Origin: Mycogone perniciosa
Lineage: Eukaryota > Ascomycota > Sordariomycetes > Hypocreales > Hypocreaceae
Assembly (NCBI GenBank): GCA_025331125.1
Contig: JAOALB010000003.1
Location: forward strand, 103,879-167,878
DNA length: 64,000 bases
Direction: 5' to 3'
Part shown: positions 10,675 through 21,417 of the stretch, one piece after another
Layout: each line of letters starts with the position of its first letter
How positions within the stretch are numbered: the stretch's first letter is position 1
The notes under the pieces: generated by a model
The model's database searches: none
What the model was told of the DNA's origin: nothing
What the model saw: only the letters and a program-made list of their open reading frames with translations
Translations under genes and position numbers: made by a program

Positions 10675-12889
10675 ATGGGTAAGATGTCACTTTCTTTCAA
10701 GCACAGGGCCCTCCGGCCTGGTAAAGCAGGGGCGAGAGATATTCTGAACGGGGTCACGATGACATGCAATCTTGTGGGCTGCGTTGAGCGAATCCATCAC
10801 GCATCGCCGTCTTGACACTGCAACCGGACCACCACGTCTCGGCAACGACGGTCGTTTCTCGGAATCTACGCTTTCTTGGCTTCTGTTTTTTGGACCCAAA
10901 ACGACATACCCTCTTTCACTCTCTTGTAGTCTACCTGCCATGGCCTTCGACTTGATCCAGCATGTCAAATCCCGGACTCAAAGCATCCACCTTGACAAGG
11001 GTTCTATATCGCCAGCTGCTGTTGCGTTGGAGCAGGCCGCAGCTCAAACTCAGGGTTCCAAGAGGATAAGCAGTTTGTCCAGTGGACAAAACGGGCCGAG
11101 CCAGCATTCCCACTCCAACACACTCCCCATCACGATCCGCCGGTACCGCAGCATGCTTGAGGTTGATGAGCCACCGAACCTTGGTCCGTGGAGTCCGATG
11201 TCTTTCGAAGAACTATACTCAGGTCCCATGAAGCCGTCCGCGTCAGACAATGAGAGTGAAGACACAAATCCGTCAACATCATCTCAACGTTCAACAGAGA
11301 GCGCATCGGCCACTGCAGAAACCCAAGGAACTGATGTGACTTGTCAGAAGCCTATTCTCAGGCCCTGTTTTCTCAAGCATTTATATATGATTGACATGTT
11401 TAGTCTTGCTAACATGCTATCACTTCAGCTTCGAACGGTGCCGATTCACCTCAACCCATGGGCAGCGCCTCGCCCCCTTCAGGTAAGATCGCACCTGTTT
11501 AGCTCAGATTGTTATTCTAACGTTAATTACAGTGGCTTCTCCTCCGGCCCCCGATAACAGGAACATTGTCCGAAGAAAGTTGACTGGCTATGTCGGTTTC
11601 GCCAACCTTCCAAACCAATGGCACCGTAAGAGTGTGCGAAAGGGATTCAACTTCAACGTGATGGTAGTTGGTAAGTCGACAAGCACAATGAGGCTAGATT
11701 GCTTGAGCTAATCTTTGTCAATATAGGCGAGTCCGGTTTGGGTAAATCAACTCTCGTTAACACGCTTTTCAACACCTCGCTGTACCCCCCCAAGGAGCGA
11801 AAGGGTCCTAGCCTGGACATCATTCCCAAGACTGTCACCATCCAGTCTATCAGTGCCGATATTGAGGAGGCTGGTGTTCGTCTGCGATTGACTGTTGTTG
11901 ATACTCCTGGCTTTGGCGACTTCGTCAACAACGATGAGTCTTGGCGACCGATTGTCGACAATATTGAGCAGCGATTCGATGCTTACTTGGATGCCGAAAA
12001 CAAGGTTAACCGCATGAACATTGTTGACAACAGAATTCACGCTTGCGTTTTCTTCATCCAGCCCACTGGTCACTCCCTTAAGCCCCTGGACATCGAGGTT
12101 ATGCGACGACTTCACACCAAGGTCAACCTTATCCCCGTCATTGCCAAGTCTGACACTCTCACTGATGAGGAAATCACAAACTTCAAGTCCAGAGTAAGTT
12201 TATATCGTTTGTAATGGGAACAGTCAATAGTGGTTTGCTAACATCTAGAACAGATTTTGGCAGACATCAAGTATCATGGCATTCAAATATTCGAGGGTCC
12301 TCGATATGAGCTCGATGATGAAGAGACCATTGCCGAGAACAACGAGATCATGTCCAAGGTGCCATTCGCCGTTGTCGGTGCCACTAACGAGATCAAGACT
12401 GCCGATGGCCGCAAGGTCCGTGGACGTGAATATCCATGGGGTATCATCGAAGTCGATAACGAGGAACACTGCGATTTTGTGAAGTTGCGACAGATGCTCA
12501 TCCGAACTCACATGGAAGAGCTCAAGGAGCACACAAACAACATCCTCTATGAGAACTACCGAACTGACAAGCTGCTCGCCATGGGCGTCTCACAAGATCC
12601 TAGTGTCTTCAAGGAGGTTAACCCAGCCGTGAAGCAGGAGGAGGAGCGTGCCCTGCACGAACAGAAGCTTGCCAAGATGGAGGCCGAGATGAAGATGGTG
12701 TTCCAGCAGAAGGTGGCCGAGAAGGAGAGCAAGCTCAAGCAGTCGGAAGAAGAGCTGTATGCTCGTCACAGGGAGATGAAGGAGCAGCTCGAACGCCAAC
12801 GTCTAGAACTCGAAGACAAGAAGGCACGCGTCGAGAGTGGACGGCCATTGGAGAAAGAAGGCAAGAGGAAGGGTTTCTCGCTGCGATAA
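10675..12889 (+). CDS. aspB: Septin of the Cdc3 / AspB class
   Basis: Preferred model: exons 10675-10678 (ATGG only), 11429-11482, 11533-11670, 11727-12193 and 12254-12889, 432 residues. Septins polymerise into GTP-binding hetero-oligomeric filaments and rings at septa and hyphal tips. Visible marks: P-loop GESGLGKST at residues 66-74, the G3 motif DTPGFGD, the G4 motif AKSD, the septin unique element before residue 345, and a charged C-terminal coiled coil (about 345-425). The wording before the P-loop, with NLPNQWHRKSVRKGF, is closest to the Cdc3/AspB class and unlike Cdc10, Cdc11 or Cdc12. The short first exon has a strong donor (GTAAGA) but implies a 750-nt first intron, far longer than the others here. 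That intron contains a plausible alternative coding first exon (10940-11342, listed separately). Family and exons 2-5 are firm; the N-terminus is uncertain. Confidence 0.93.
10940..11342 (+). CDS. Possible alternative first exon of the septin gene
   Basis: An open stretch starting at an ATG with a good context (GCC before, G after) runs 134 codons inside the long first intron of the septin model. Its codons look coding, and it is rich in Ser, Glu, Asp and Pro. At 11342 the sequence T|GTCAGA can act as a donor in phase 1, which is exactly the phase needed to join the septin exon at 11429; the 86-nt intron so made contains GCTAAC and ends CTTCAG. The result would be a 565-residue septin with an N-terminal extension, recalling yeast Cdc3, which also has one. 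Against it: I do not recognise the peptide, the donor is not strong, and it could instead be a chance open frame or an upstream ORF in the leader. Confidence 0.4.
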
Positions 12890-14146
12890 GCGCCAACTCT
12901 TCGACAGCTCTCGAGTCGCCGTTTGCCTCCTGCACGATCAATGTCTGCGTACCCATGATGTCCATACACTATCTGCTCGACGCCTCTCTTTTCCTTCGAT
13001 TCTTGTCTTTTGTCGCCTCCTTCTCGTCACTTTATTTTAATCATACATCCTCACCTAATCGCCATCAAGAAAAAGTTTATCTTACAAAGATGGGCAAGCA
13101 AAATTTCTTATGAAGAATGGTCATGCAACATGGGGATGTGCAGACTATGAAAATCGAAAAAATCGACTCTGTGTGACGGCCATGGCGGCGGGGAGGACTG
13201 GATTTCCTCGGACGTCAAGCTTGTCAACGTTGGCGAGAAAGGGACTGCACTCTTGTCAGCGAGGCAGGGATGCTTGGAGAGCAGTAACAAGGTCTTTCCG
13301 CCGAGCCTCGGTCGCCGGTAGAGCTGCCGTCGTGCAAGAGTCACCATTCATTCCCCAAATGATCCACAACACTCATGGTTTCCTTGGAATCTACGTCGGG
13401 CAAGATTTGGCCGAACATACCCTTGTATCCATCGTCTTCACTTTCGGCATGCCTTCGGATAGTCTCTTGTCTGGATGGAGCAATGGCTGCGGATTTGAGT
13501 TTGACTGGAGCAAACGGATGGTTGGAGGGAGGTTGAACAGCAACTGTTGTATTTTAGTCGTGTGGATGGGACCGGTTATACGACGTCTCACCACACACGA
13601 AGAACGTCTAGGCTTGTTTGTCTTTTTTCTTAGCTAGTTTGATTTCATTGTCTTCACTGAAACGTCTATTACCGTCTACTACTTCGTATATGTCGAGTTG
13701 TATTCAAGAGTTGCTTTTGTTCCTTTGTGATGTGCTGGGTGCTTGTGGTCCTCTATTTAGACGACATAATGGTTCATATCAACAGTCGTCATAGCTTTTG
13801 TATTGTACATCACTATATTATCACCATAAGTTCTGGAGAAATACATTCTCACCAGTCATGGAAACAAGAGAAAGGAATAAGTATATAGCGGATGACTCCA
13901 TATTCATAGACAAAGATAATACAACGTTGGCAAAGTGACAATTCGTCCCGTTCATATCCCAGAGACGCCTACACCACCAATCATGCCTACATGATTTCGT
14001 ACCCACCTCCAGCGTTGCGCATGAGCGCCAATGGCAAAATGACAGACATACCGATTGCATCCCCAACATTCCTGTCGCCCTCCAGCGTTTAATTCTTTAT
14101 TTGGGTTTCTTTGGTTTTCTCGCTGTTTTTTCTTTCTCTGTTTCTC
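12890..14146. other. Convergent gap between septin and FIS1
   Basis: About 1.26 kb between the stop codons of two converging genes. It probably holds both 3' UTRs. A 175-codon open frame at 13110-13637 has no recognisable content and unusual composition; I do not call it a gene. Confidence 0.45.
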
Positions 14147-14798
14147 TTACCTCCTCCTGGCGTTCCTCAGGACAAATGCGCCGACAACACCAGCGGCGAT
14201 GCCGATGCCGCTGAGGATAGCGACGCCGAGGAGACCTTCCTTGGCGACCTTGTCGTCGATGAGCTGGCGCAGGTCAGCGGCCTGCAGATTTGCGGGCTCC
14301 TTTTCGATGAGGAGGTCGTTGTAGCGACGGGCCTCGCCGTAGTTGCCGAGTTTGTAATTGCCCAGGGCGAGGTAGTAGAGGCATTCGCGGCGGCGCTCGG
14401 GGGAGACGCGGAAGATGTCGGAGAGGAGGCGGACGCCGAGTTGCTGGTCGTTGCGGTTGTTGGATTTGACGAGGCCCTGATGGGGTGGTTGTTAGGGGCA
14501 TATGGACAGGAGGGGTGGATGGATAGACGAACCCAGGCGTAGTTGAATTTGGTTTGGACGCCGACCATTTCGCCTTCTTTTTCGTATTGGGTGCGCAGGA
14601 CATTGAGCTCTGAAGGGTTCAGAGGCCTAGAGAGGAAATGTTAGCGACGGGCTGGAGAAGCGCGCGCAACATGGGGTTGGCACGAACGTCTCTGCGTCGA
14701 GGGCATCTGTCGTATCAAAGCGGGCTTGTCAGCTTTGGCTATCCTCGGTTTTGCGATGCGAGTTGGGGAGGGTGCTCACATGGGAGTTCTGTGACCAT
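14147..14798 (-). CDS. FIS1: Fis1, mitochondrial and peroxisomal fission adaptor
   Basis: Four exons: 14798-14780, 14706-14688, 14626-14533 and 14476-14147, giving 153 residues, the usual Fis1 length. Fis1 is tail-anchored in the outer mitochondrial membrane and recruits the fission machinery through its TPR-like bundle. The first two exons are only 19 nt each, and together they encode the conserved leader MVTELPYALDAET. The body carries QLGVRLLSDIFR, RRRECLYYLALGNYKLGNY and the second TPR-like helix pair. The C-terminus is a hydrophobic segment of about 20 residues followed by RNARRR, a typical short basic tail for outer-membrane targeting. All three introns close in frame with GT-AG ends. 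Divergent from SPC24, with 504 bp between the start codons. Confidence 0.95.
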
Positions 14799-15302
14799 CT
14801 TGGCGCGGGGGAAACGTGCAGCGAACTGGATCGCTGCAGCAAAGACAGGAAAGCAAAAGGCTTTGCCAAAGCAAATATATCTATGAGACTTGTCGACGAG
14901 GCGGAGGATGACGAGCGCTTGCGTTCTGAGGTGGGTAGGAGGTCTTGTGAGGTGAGTGAGTGTCTGCGCTCAGCAAGCGTCAGCCGAATGGCGCAGCGAG
15001 GAGCTGTGGCTAGTGAGGGAGGAGCTGTGGCGAGGGGGCAAATGACGTTGCGGCAAAGCATCGGATGTGGCTGAAATGATAAGCCTCGGTCCGTCGTCCC
15101 TGGCGACGATAATGACAGGGGCATGTTTTGGACTAGGACCGCCACATTCAGCCTTGTTAGACATGCCAACGTTTGGACCGAGATCGTTGCGCGCGGCTTT
15201 GCATTTGAACAATCCAATCCATCTGGCAACATATACCTGATTACAATAAAGCGAAGTGATCCAGACACAACTATCCAGCTAAAATACCAAGACATCGCCA
15301 AC
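14799..15302. promoter_or_regulatory. Shared divergent promoter region of FIS1 and SPC24
   Basis: A 504-bp gap between divergent start codons. Both promoters are expected here by layout. No specific site stands out. Confidence 0.5.
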
Positions 15303-15960
15303 ATGTTGCTCGCAGAAGATCCCGCAACTGTATGTCAACAACAACGCGTCCTCAACCGCCCCTCTATGTTAACATTCTCTCCAACAGCTCATCCACCACA
15401 CCATAAACAACTTCAACATCCAGCCCGACAAACTCGCTGTCGCGCGCGTCACCGAATCCCTCTCCACTCTTCAGCAAGCCCGCGACCTCCACATCCGCGA
15501 CGCCGAAACCACCCTCAAGAAACTCTCCCGCCAACTCAACACCATCAACGCCCAGCACGACGAACTCCTCACCTCGCACTCCTCCACCGACCACGCCTCT
15601 TCCATTGCGCGACTCGACACGCACAAGTTCCGAGTCGCAAAGGCTGCGTCCGACGCGGAGATGGAGGCGGAGCGTCTGGCGCAGCAAGCGGCCGATGCGG
15701 CGGCGCGGCTGCAGGAGCTGGAGCTGCAGGGCGCGGATGGATCCGAGGAAGGGCGGAGGAGAGACCCCGTGGACGATGAGGTGTTGCTGAGGTTGAAGGT
15801 ATATCGCAGCTTGGGGATTGAGATTGAGCGCGATGAGAAGGATGGGGAGTGGGCGAGGGCGGTGGTGAGGAATGATAGGAAGGGGGATGTGCATGTGGTG
15901 AATATGGATAAGAAGTTCTCTCGGTATTTTTATGCCAATTACTTTTGGCAGACGCTTTGA
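15303..15960 (+). CDS. SPC24: Spc24, Ndc80 complex kinetochore subunit
   Basis: Exons 15303-15329 and 15388-15960 code for 199 residues. Spc24 pairs with Spc25 in the inner part of the Ndc80 complex, linking kinetochores to microtubules. The first exon gives MLLAEDPAT, and the spliced continuation LIHHTINNFNIQPD is the usual start of the family. Residues about 40-125 form a long heptad-rich coiled coil with Ala, Glu and Gln. The C-terminal 70 residues match the small globular domain (LRLKVYRSLGIEIERD, then NMDKKFSRYFYANYFWQ). Intron 15330-15387 has GTATGT, a GTTAAC branch and CAACAG. An in-frame upstream Met exists at 15123, but it would add 60 residues foreign to the family, so I chose 15303. 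Confidence 0.94.
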
Positions 15961-16406
15961 TGAGGTTATGATTTTGGGATTTGGGATTGGGGGTGGTATT
16001 CTGGCTCTTACAAGGAGTTGGGGCGACGGTTTGGCTATTTCTTTGGACAAGGGCGTTTGGGGGAGCATGGAGCTCACTTCAGGGGCACAAGAAGCCCGGG
16101 GGGGCAAAAAAAGATATGGTCAAAAGAACGAAAGCGCGGTATATTTGCTGGCAAATTTTACATTGAATCTTGAAAAGATTTCGACAAGTCCGATACCAGG
16201 TTCCCTCCCATCCATATGCGCCACATCCGAGGCCGATTTATGACCTTTTCTGCATGGTGAACCTCCCATCCATACCCAGTAAACCCGTACCCATGTCCCA
16301 AAATCGAAGTAATGTACAGCGGTATTGCTTGAAGTGTGTCTTGTCTCGTTCCATAAGCATTGCATCACTTCGTTAATAGGGGCGTGCCCCCCATTTCTTA
16401 TGAATG
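15961..16406. other. Convergent gap between SPC24 and a membrane-protein gene
   Basis: About 450 bases between two converging stop codons, most likely two 3' UTRs. I see nothing else in it. Confidence 0.5.
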
Positions 16407-17129
16407 CTATCCGGCCCGCTTCACCGTTTTCGGTGACATGGAGAAATAGCCTTCATTCTGGCCGATGCCTGCAAAACCATAACGCGATGCAGAAGGTGCT
16501 CTGGTCCTGGAGCTGTTGGGGGACGTGGGCGACACAGTTGACCTTGCTTCGGGACTCCTGGTGCGGCCCTTCATCATAAGAAAGCCGCCTTCTCCGGGCG
16601 TGGTCGGTCCTCCAGAAGGGGACCGGTGATGGTGGTGCCTATTGTGTTGTCTATCAGGGAGTTCGAGCCGTGAATTGATGGTTGTCCAGATCTCGTCGTC
16701 GCCTACTCGCCATCCTCCCACACCTTCAAAGTCTCGCTCGGCACCAACACTCGGGATAAGACCAAGACCGACGTCGCTCACGGGCGTGGCTGATCCAGCG
16801 GAGTAAACACTAACAGAGCTGGGCCGGCGACGGCGATGTCTCTTGAGGAGTGTTGTAGATGCCGATGGACTGATGGTATTGCTAGTGGCGGAGGAGGATG
16901 AGGATGAGGAAGCTTGACGTCGTGGGAGGTAGTGCAACTTGTGCTTGGTAAGTCCGATCAGGGACCGAGTCACGAGCGATAGGGCGATGTCCAAGTAGAC
17001 GACAATAACGCGGAAGATGAGGATCGAGAAGGCGATTGTGGTGGTGATGCCGGCGAAGAAGGCCAATGGGAGCGTGACGACGAAGAGGAACGGCACGATA
17101 AAGGCGTAGACGGGATTGAGCAGCGCCAT
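16407..17129 (-). CDS. Unrecognised membrane protein with disordered tail
   Basis: Single open frame of 240 residues. The first 60 residues hold two strongly hydrophobic segments (about 8-30 and 33-58), with very few charges between them. The remainder is low-complexity and basic: a run of seven Ser near 75, RHRRRRPSS near 100, a His run (HHHH) near 160 and several TP/SP sites that could be phosphorylated. The layout suggests a small endomembrane or plasma-membrane protein with a cytosolic regulated tail. I do not recognise the family and assign no function. The start is the first Met, directly before the first hydrophobic segment. Codon use looks like that of its neighbours and no frameshift is seen. 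Confidence 0.75.
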   Translation of the reverse strand: MALLNPVYAFIVPFLFVVTLPLAFFAGITTTIAFSILIFRVIVVYLDIALSLVTRSLIGLTKHKLHYLPRRQASSSSSSSATSNTISPSASTTLLKRHRRRRPSSVSVYSAGSATPVSDVGLGLIPSVGAERDFEGVGGWRVGDDEIWTTINSRLELPDRQHNRHHHHRSPSGGPTTPGEGGFLMMKGRTRSPEARSTVSPTSPNSSRTRAPSASRYGFAGIGQNEGYFSMSPKTVKRAG

Positions 17130-17887
17130 GGCGGCAAGTCGGCGGCAGCGGCGCAGTATTATATATTTATTATCTCATGACATGGTTTTTGGCCCAGACG
17201 TCCGCTGGCTTAATTGCACAGCAAAGAGGCACGCGACACTTGGATGAAGATGGATCGAATCAATTGAGATGGATTATATCGGAGGATCAAGTGAGCAAGC
17301 GGTGGGCAGCGGGAAGCGCTGAAAAGGGGGGAAGATTCGAGGTGAGGGGAAAGAATCGGACTATTAAATCCACGTGGCTTTTGGGATCTCGACTATGGAT
17401 TCCATGTGCCGGCTCGTCGGTCTTTGGAGGAGAGAGGGTGTGAAGTGAGTTGGTTAGTAGGGAGTATGTTTGGGTCGAAGAACTTGCCTATGGGGGAGGG
17501 GGAATCACATGTCAGAGCCAGGGATGCTATGCCAAGTAGCCCCCCAAAAGTTTCTCTGTATCTCGCACGGAGTACTATTTCTTTAATTGTACTATTAATA
17601 CCGTGTACGATGTATGGAGCGCATTGAGCGGAGAGCTATGGTTTACGCGCATTCTCTCCCGCACATACTCGTAGGTGCTGCGTGTGAGACGAGCTGCCCT
17701 CCATTCTGCGCCATGATGCGAATTATACGTCGTGGAACGAAGGAGGCGACACAGTTTTGCGCCATACATGAATGGTTCAATCGTTGAAACGGTGCCCCGG
17801 CTCTCGTGGCTTTTACGGCCATGTCATCGGCTCCCGAAGAAGCCATCCTCGGCACGATGTGTTGGAGCATAGCTTTATGGTGAAGAT

Positions 17888-17978
<91 letters not shown>

Positions 17979-18352
17979 CTGCTACTACGAATACTAGCAC
18001 TAGATCAAAGTACGGAGTATGACCCTGTACTCCGTACTCCGTAGATATTGACTGATAAGGCTCAATTGGCATCGAAATCCTCCGGGCGGGTCCAATGCCT
18101 CGGGAGTCCCCGCTCTTCTCCACCGCTTCGGATCGAAGATGCAACTCCGAAACATACCGCATATGCAATACTACTCCCTCTCACTGTCTCACCGTTGTCT
18201 CCATGAAGGTATCATCCATACCTTTTACCGAATGGAAGTACTTCGTACATACATCGATCCATTATCTCTAGCTTGGTGTATATTCAGTCCTTTTGCTCCC
18301 ATACGACACAGAAACCTTACCGATATAGTCAATTCACTGCCCATCATCTATC
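17130..18352. promoter_or_regulatory. Divergent intergenic region with microsatellite and dispersed words
   Basis: About 1.2 kb between two divergent genes, so it should hold both promoters. It contains a compound AGC/AGT microsatellite (17888-17979) and TACGGAGTA-family words at 18011, 18028 and 18035. No gene is seen. Confidence 0.5.
17888..17979. repeat. Compound trinucleotide microsatellite (AGC)n(AGT)n
   Basis: About 15 units of AGC run straight into about 15 units of AGT without interruption. The change is a single C-to-T at the third base, which suggests that the second tract arose from the first by mutation and spread by slippage. It lies outside any supported coding exon. Confidence 0.95.
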
Positions 18353-19564
18353 ATGTGTCAACACTACGAACAAGGCCAAGCCAGCACCAAATCCTCCCGC
18401 AACGAGGATTTCCCCTGGCACGTAGGCATCTTCGACGCCCACTGCCACCCCACAGACACCATGTCCTCTGTGGCTTGCCTCTCCAGCATGCGTGCCGCAA
18501 CGCTGGCCATCATGGCCACACGTTCACAAGATCAGCACCTCGTTGCCGACGTAGCAACCTCATACGGGTCTTCCAAAGTTGTTCCGTCGTTCGGCTGGCA
18601 TCCCTGGTTCTCATACCAACTCTACGACGATTCCTCTCCAGAGCCAACGTATAAGCCCAGTGATGCTGGTGACAGGGACGCTCTCGCCGGAGAAGCACAC
18701 TATCAATCCGTCCTCGCTCCATCCCCCCAGGACCCGGAATTTCTCTCCTCCCTGCCCATCCCAACACCCCTTTCATCCTTCGTCTCTTCCACTCGAAAAC
18801 GGCTCGAGGCGTTTCCCCACGCCCTAGTCGGCGAGATCGGACTCGACAAGGCCTTCCGCCTGCCACAGCAGTGGGATATCTCGGATGCCTCCACACGAGA
18901 TGACTCACTTACCCCTGGTGGTCGTGAGGGCCGGTTACTAAGCCCCTATCGCGTACGTATACAGCACCAGCAAGTCATCATGAAAGCGCAATTACAGCTC
19001 GCTGGCGAAGTAGGCCGTCCCGTCAGTGTCCATGGAGTTCAGGCCCACGGCGTTCTCTATGACACTGTATCAGCATGCTGGAAAGGCCACGAATGCAAGG
19101 TTCTATCCCGTCGGGAGAAGAGAATGGTTGCGCCCGGGGCTGAAGGCTCCTCAGATGAGGGCTCTAATGACGAGGACGAGGACGAGGACGAAGCAGAGCC
19201 CACCCGCAGCAGGAAACCCGTCGAGAGCAAGCCCTTTCCGCCGAGGATATGCCTTCATTCCTACAGTGGCGGCGTCGAAATGCTATCGCGGTGGCTACAC
19301 CCTTCCGTACCATCCAAAGTCTTTGTCTCCTTTTCCACAGCGGTCAACTTGGGCACAGATGGTGGTAAAGCCAAACTGGCTGATATCATCCGTATAGTAC
19401 CTGATGATAGAATCCTAGTCGAAAGTGACCTACACATGGCAGGAGAAGACATGGAGGCCGCATTGGAAGACATGTACTGCCTGGTATGCGAGATCAAAGG
19501 GTGGGACCTCGAAAATGGAGCGAGGAGGATAGGGAAGAACTTTAACAAGTTTATATATGGATGA
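18353..19564 (+). CDS. TatD-family metal-dependent hydrolase, Scn1-like
   Basis: Intronless, 403 residues. The TatD family has a TIM-barrel fold with a divalent metal centre and acts as a nuclease or phosphoesterase. The first metal motif DAHCHPTD is at residues 28-35. Further marks are the SFGWHPWFSYQL strand, GEIGLDKAF (metal Glu), PVSVHGVQAHGV and the C-terminal VESDLHM (metal Asp). The overall shape, with a fungal acidic insertion (a run of Asp/Glu near residues 265-285) before CLHSYSGG, resembles the fission-yeast Cut9-interacting protein Scn1 group. The true substrate is unknown. The start is the first Met of the open frame, 27 residues before the first metal motif. Convergent with the next gene. 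Confidence 0.88.
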   Translation: MCQHYEQGQASTKSSRNEDFPWHVGIFDAHCHPTDTMSSVACLSSMRAATLAIMATRSQDQHLVADVATSYGSSKVVPSFGWHPWFSYQLYDDSSPEPTYKPSDAGDRDALAGEAHYQSVLAPSPQDPEFLSSLPIPTPLSSFVSSTRKRLEAFPHALVGEIGLDKAFRLPQQWDISDASTRDDSLTPGGREGRLLSPYRVRIQHQQVIMKAQLQLAGEVGRPVSVHGVQAHGVLYDTVSACWKGHECKVLSRREKRMVAPGAEGSSDEGSNDEDEDEDEAEPTRSRKPVESKPFPPRICLHSYSGGVEMLSRWLHPSVPSKVFVSFSTAVNLGTDGGKAKLADIIRIVPDDRILVESDLHMAGEDMEAALEDMYCLVCEIKGWDLENGARRIGKNFNKFIYG

Positions 19565-19926
19565 AGGAGCGACTGGCAATTCTAATGAATTGTTCTATGT
19601 TGCTCCATACCATATATTAACATGACAAAAAGGGAAATTTATATTAGTAGTAGACAGATTTCTAAGCGTTACATGGCCGCGCCAGGCATTATGGTGTCAG
19701 AATCCAACCGTGACAAAAATGATCAATCCCAGCGCTCCCCATTGTTTGTTTTGGTTTCCCCATATAGATCCAATTAAACCAAGCACCTGACTCCCTGCAA
19801 AATCAATGACAAAGGAAATGGTATCACACTGTGTCGTATCATGGCTGATATGCTTCTTTATCTCTCCCATTACCCTCCCCTTATCTTTGTCATTTCACAC
19901 TTGAGGCGTGCCTTCCGGGCTGGCCG
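19565..19926. other. Convergent gap after the TatD gene
   Basis: About 360 bases between converging stop codons, probably two 3' UTRs. No structure or site stands out. Confidence 0.5.
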
Positions 19927-21417
19927 CTATGAAGTGGTATTCCGTGTATTTTGAGGGCCGCTGTAAGCTGGAAGGATGTTGTCGTCAGGGATGGACCCGA
20001 GATGCCTGGGCGGCTGAGATTTCTTCAACATCCTCCCTTCCTCCATGGTTGTCAGATCGTCCACCAAGCTGGCAGCCTCCTTGAAGCCTGCAATCTCCTC
20101 CTCCATAGTTGTCTGTAGCGGCAAGTATGTTGAAGCCGGCTTCTCGCTATAGTCGCATTGGGAGATGTTCTGTGATTTATATCTCCTGTGTCGTCCCCCA
20201 ACCTGGTGACGAATACAGCGTAGGATATAGTAGAATAAGAAGCCGAACGTAAGAGCGGACTCGGCAACGATTAGAAGGAGGGGGATGCGATTGACAGGCT
20301 GTGCAACTCGTTAGCCCTGGAGAACATCAAAATTGTTAGAGTATACTTACCCTTCGGTGACGATGTGAATGCCTAGGAAGATCATTGTAAGCCTCGTAGT
20401 CGTCATAATTTCTAACGTTATCGTCGTTATGGTGCCCCCCTTTGTCGTCTGGTTTTTTGTCCTCGACGCCATCATTATCCTCGTCATCGCCGTGATTTCC
20501 GTTATCATCCGTGCATCCAACGACAGCCTTCCACCGATCTTCGACAGTATTGCAGAGATTCCAGTGCGCAACCTTGGCCTTATCCGAAAAGGTTCGGAAC
20601 ACGCACTGTAAATCCTTACACTCGGCTGCCGATGGTAAGGGCTTGAGTGCAAGCTTCTTCATGATTTCGATCTCCGTATCCTCAAGCAGGCTCTCAAGGT
20701 CATTAATCTCGCTGCTCAGCAACTGAATCTTATCCTTTATCTGCTCCTTTAATTCGCCCTCCTCTGAGGTGTGAAGCATTGACTCATCTCCGACCTGTAA
20801 GACTTTAACCTTGTGCCCCTTTTGCTGGAATCTGACGAAGAAGCTGGTCTCAGGAACGGCTTTTCCATCAAAAGACATTATCGTCATGGCCAAGTTTTGG
20901 TCCCAAGGCACGTCCCGGCGTTCGTTGCAGGTAAAGCTCCAGTTGGCAGTAACGGCAGGCCCGGATGTAGAGGCAAATGTTCCCTGGCCAGCACCGGTGT
21001 CGTCTTGAGATAGCAGGTAGCCATCGATTCTTACTTTGGCAGTGTCACAGGCTTGCTCTGACTCTTGGATGTCCATACGAAAGACCTTGGGGACGTGATG
21101 TAAGTACACAATGAAGCAAGTGAGGGCAGTTGGGCAGAAATACCACAGTTTTGCTCGTGTTCTTTGTGACCCCAACATCAACTGCGACACTGAAGGAATT
21201 GTCGATCGGCGAGGCTATTCATATTGGGAGATGGTCAGTTATTTCAGTTACACCAACGCCAATACACGGAGGGAGTGCAAAGTATATGAACCGGATATAC
21301 GATGCCATCGTTATGTCGGAGTAGATATTGGGAATAATACGTACCATCAACAGTAGCCCTCGCCAACACGGCTGTTGGCACCAGCAGGAGTGCTGCCGCC
21401 GTAGTGAAGCCACGCAT
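19927..21417 (-). CDS. Unrecognised secreted-domain, single-pass (type I) membrane protein
   Basis: Four exons: 21417-21345, 21214-21144, 21085-20351 and 20298-19927, 416 residues. Residues 1-20 form a signal peptide (MRGFTTAAALLLVPTAVLAR). The lumenal part begins with a beta-rich stretch of about 130 residues, containing Cys pairs that may form disulfides, then a charged helix (EEGELKEQIKDKIQLLSSEI) likely to be a coiled coil, then a CKDLQC segment and an extremely acidic His/Asn/Asp-rich spacer. A hydrophobic segment at about 298-319 is followed by a basic stop-transfer (RCIRHQVGGRHRR) and a tail of about 85 residues with PPR and PAYSG elements. Introns are 21215-21344 (130 nt), 21086-21143 and 20299-20350. 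All junctions keep the frame. I do not recognise a family; the plan suggests a cell-surface or ER adhesion or sensor-like protein, which is inference. Confidence 0.8.

Noticed and set aside
13110..13637. 175-codon open frame downstream of the septin gene
   Set aside because: No recognisable motif, odd composition, no paired splice signals, and it lies where the septin 3' UTR is expected.
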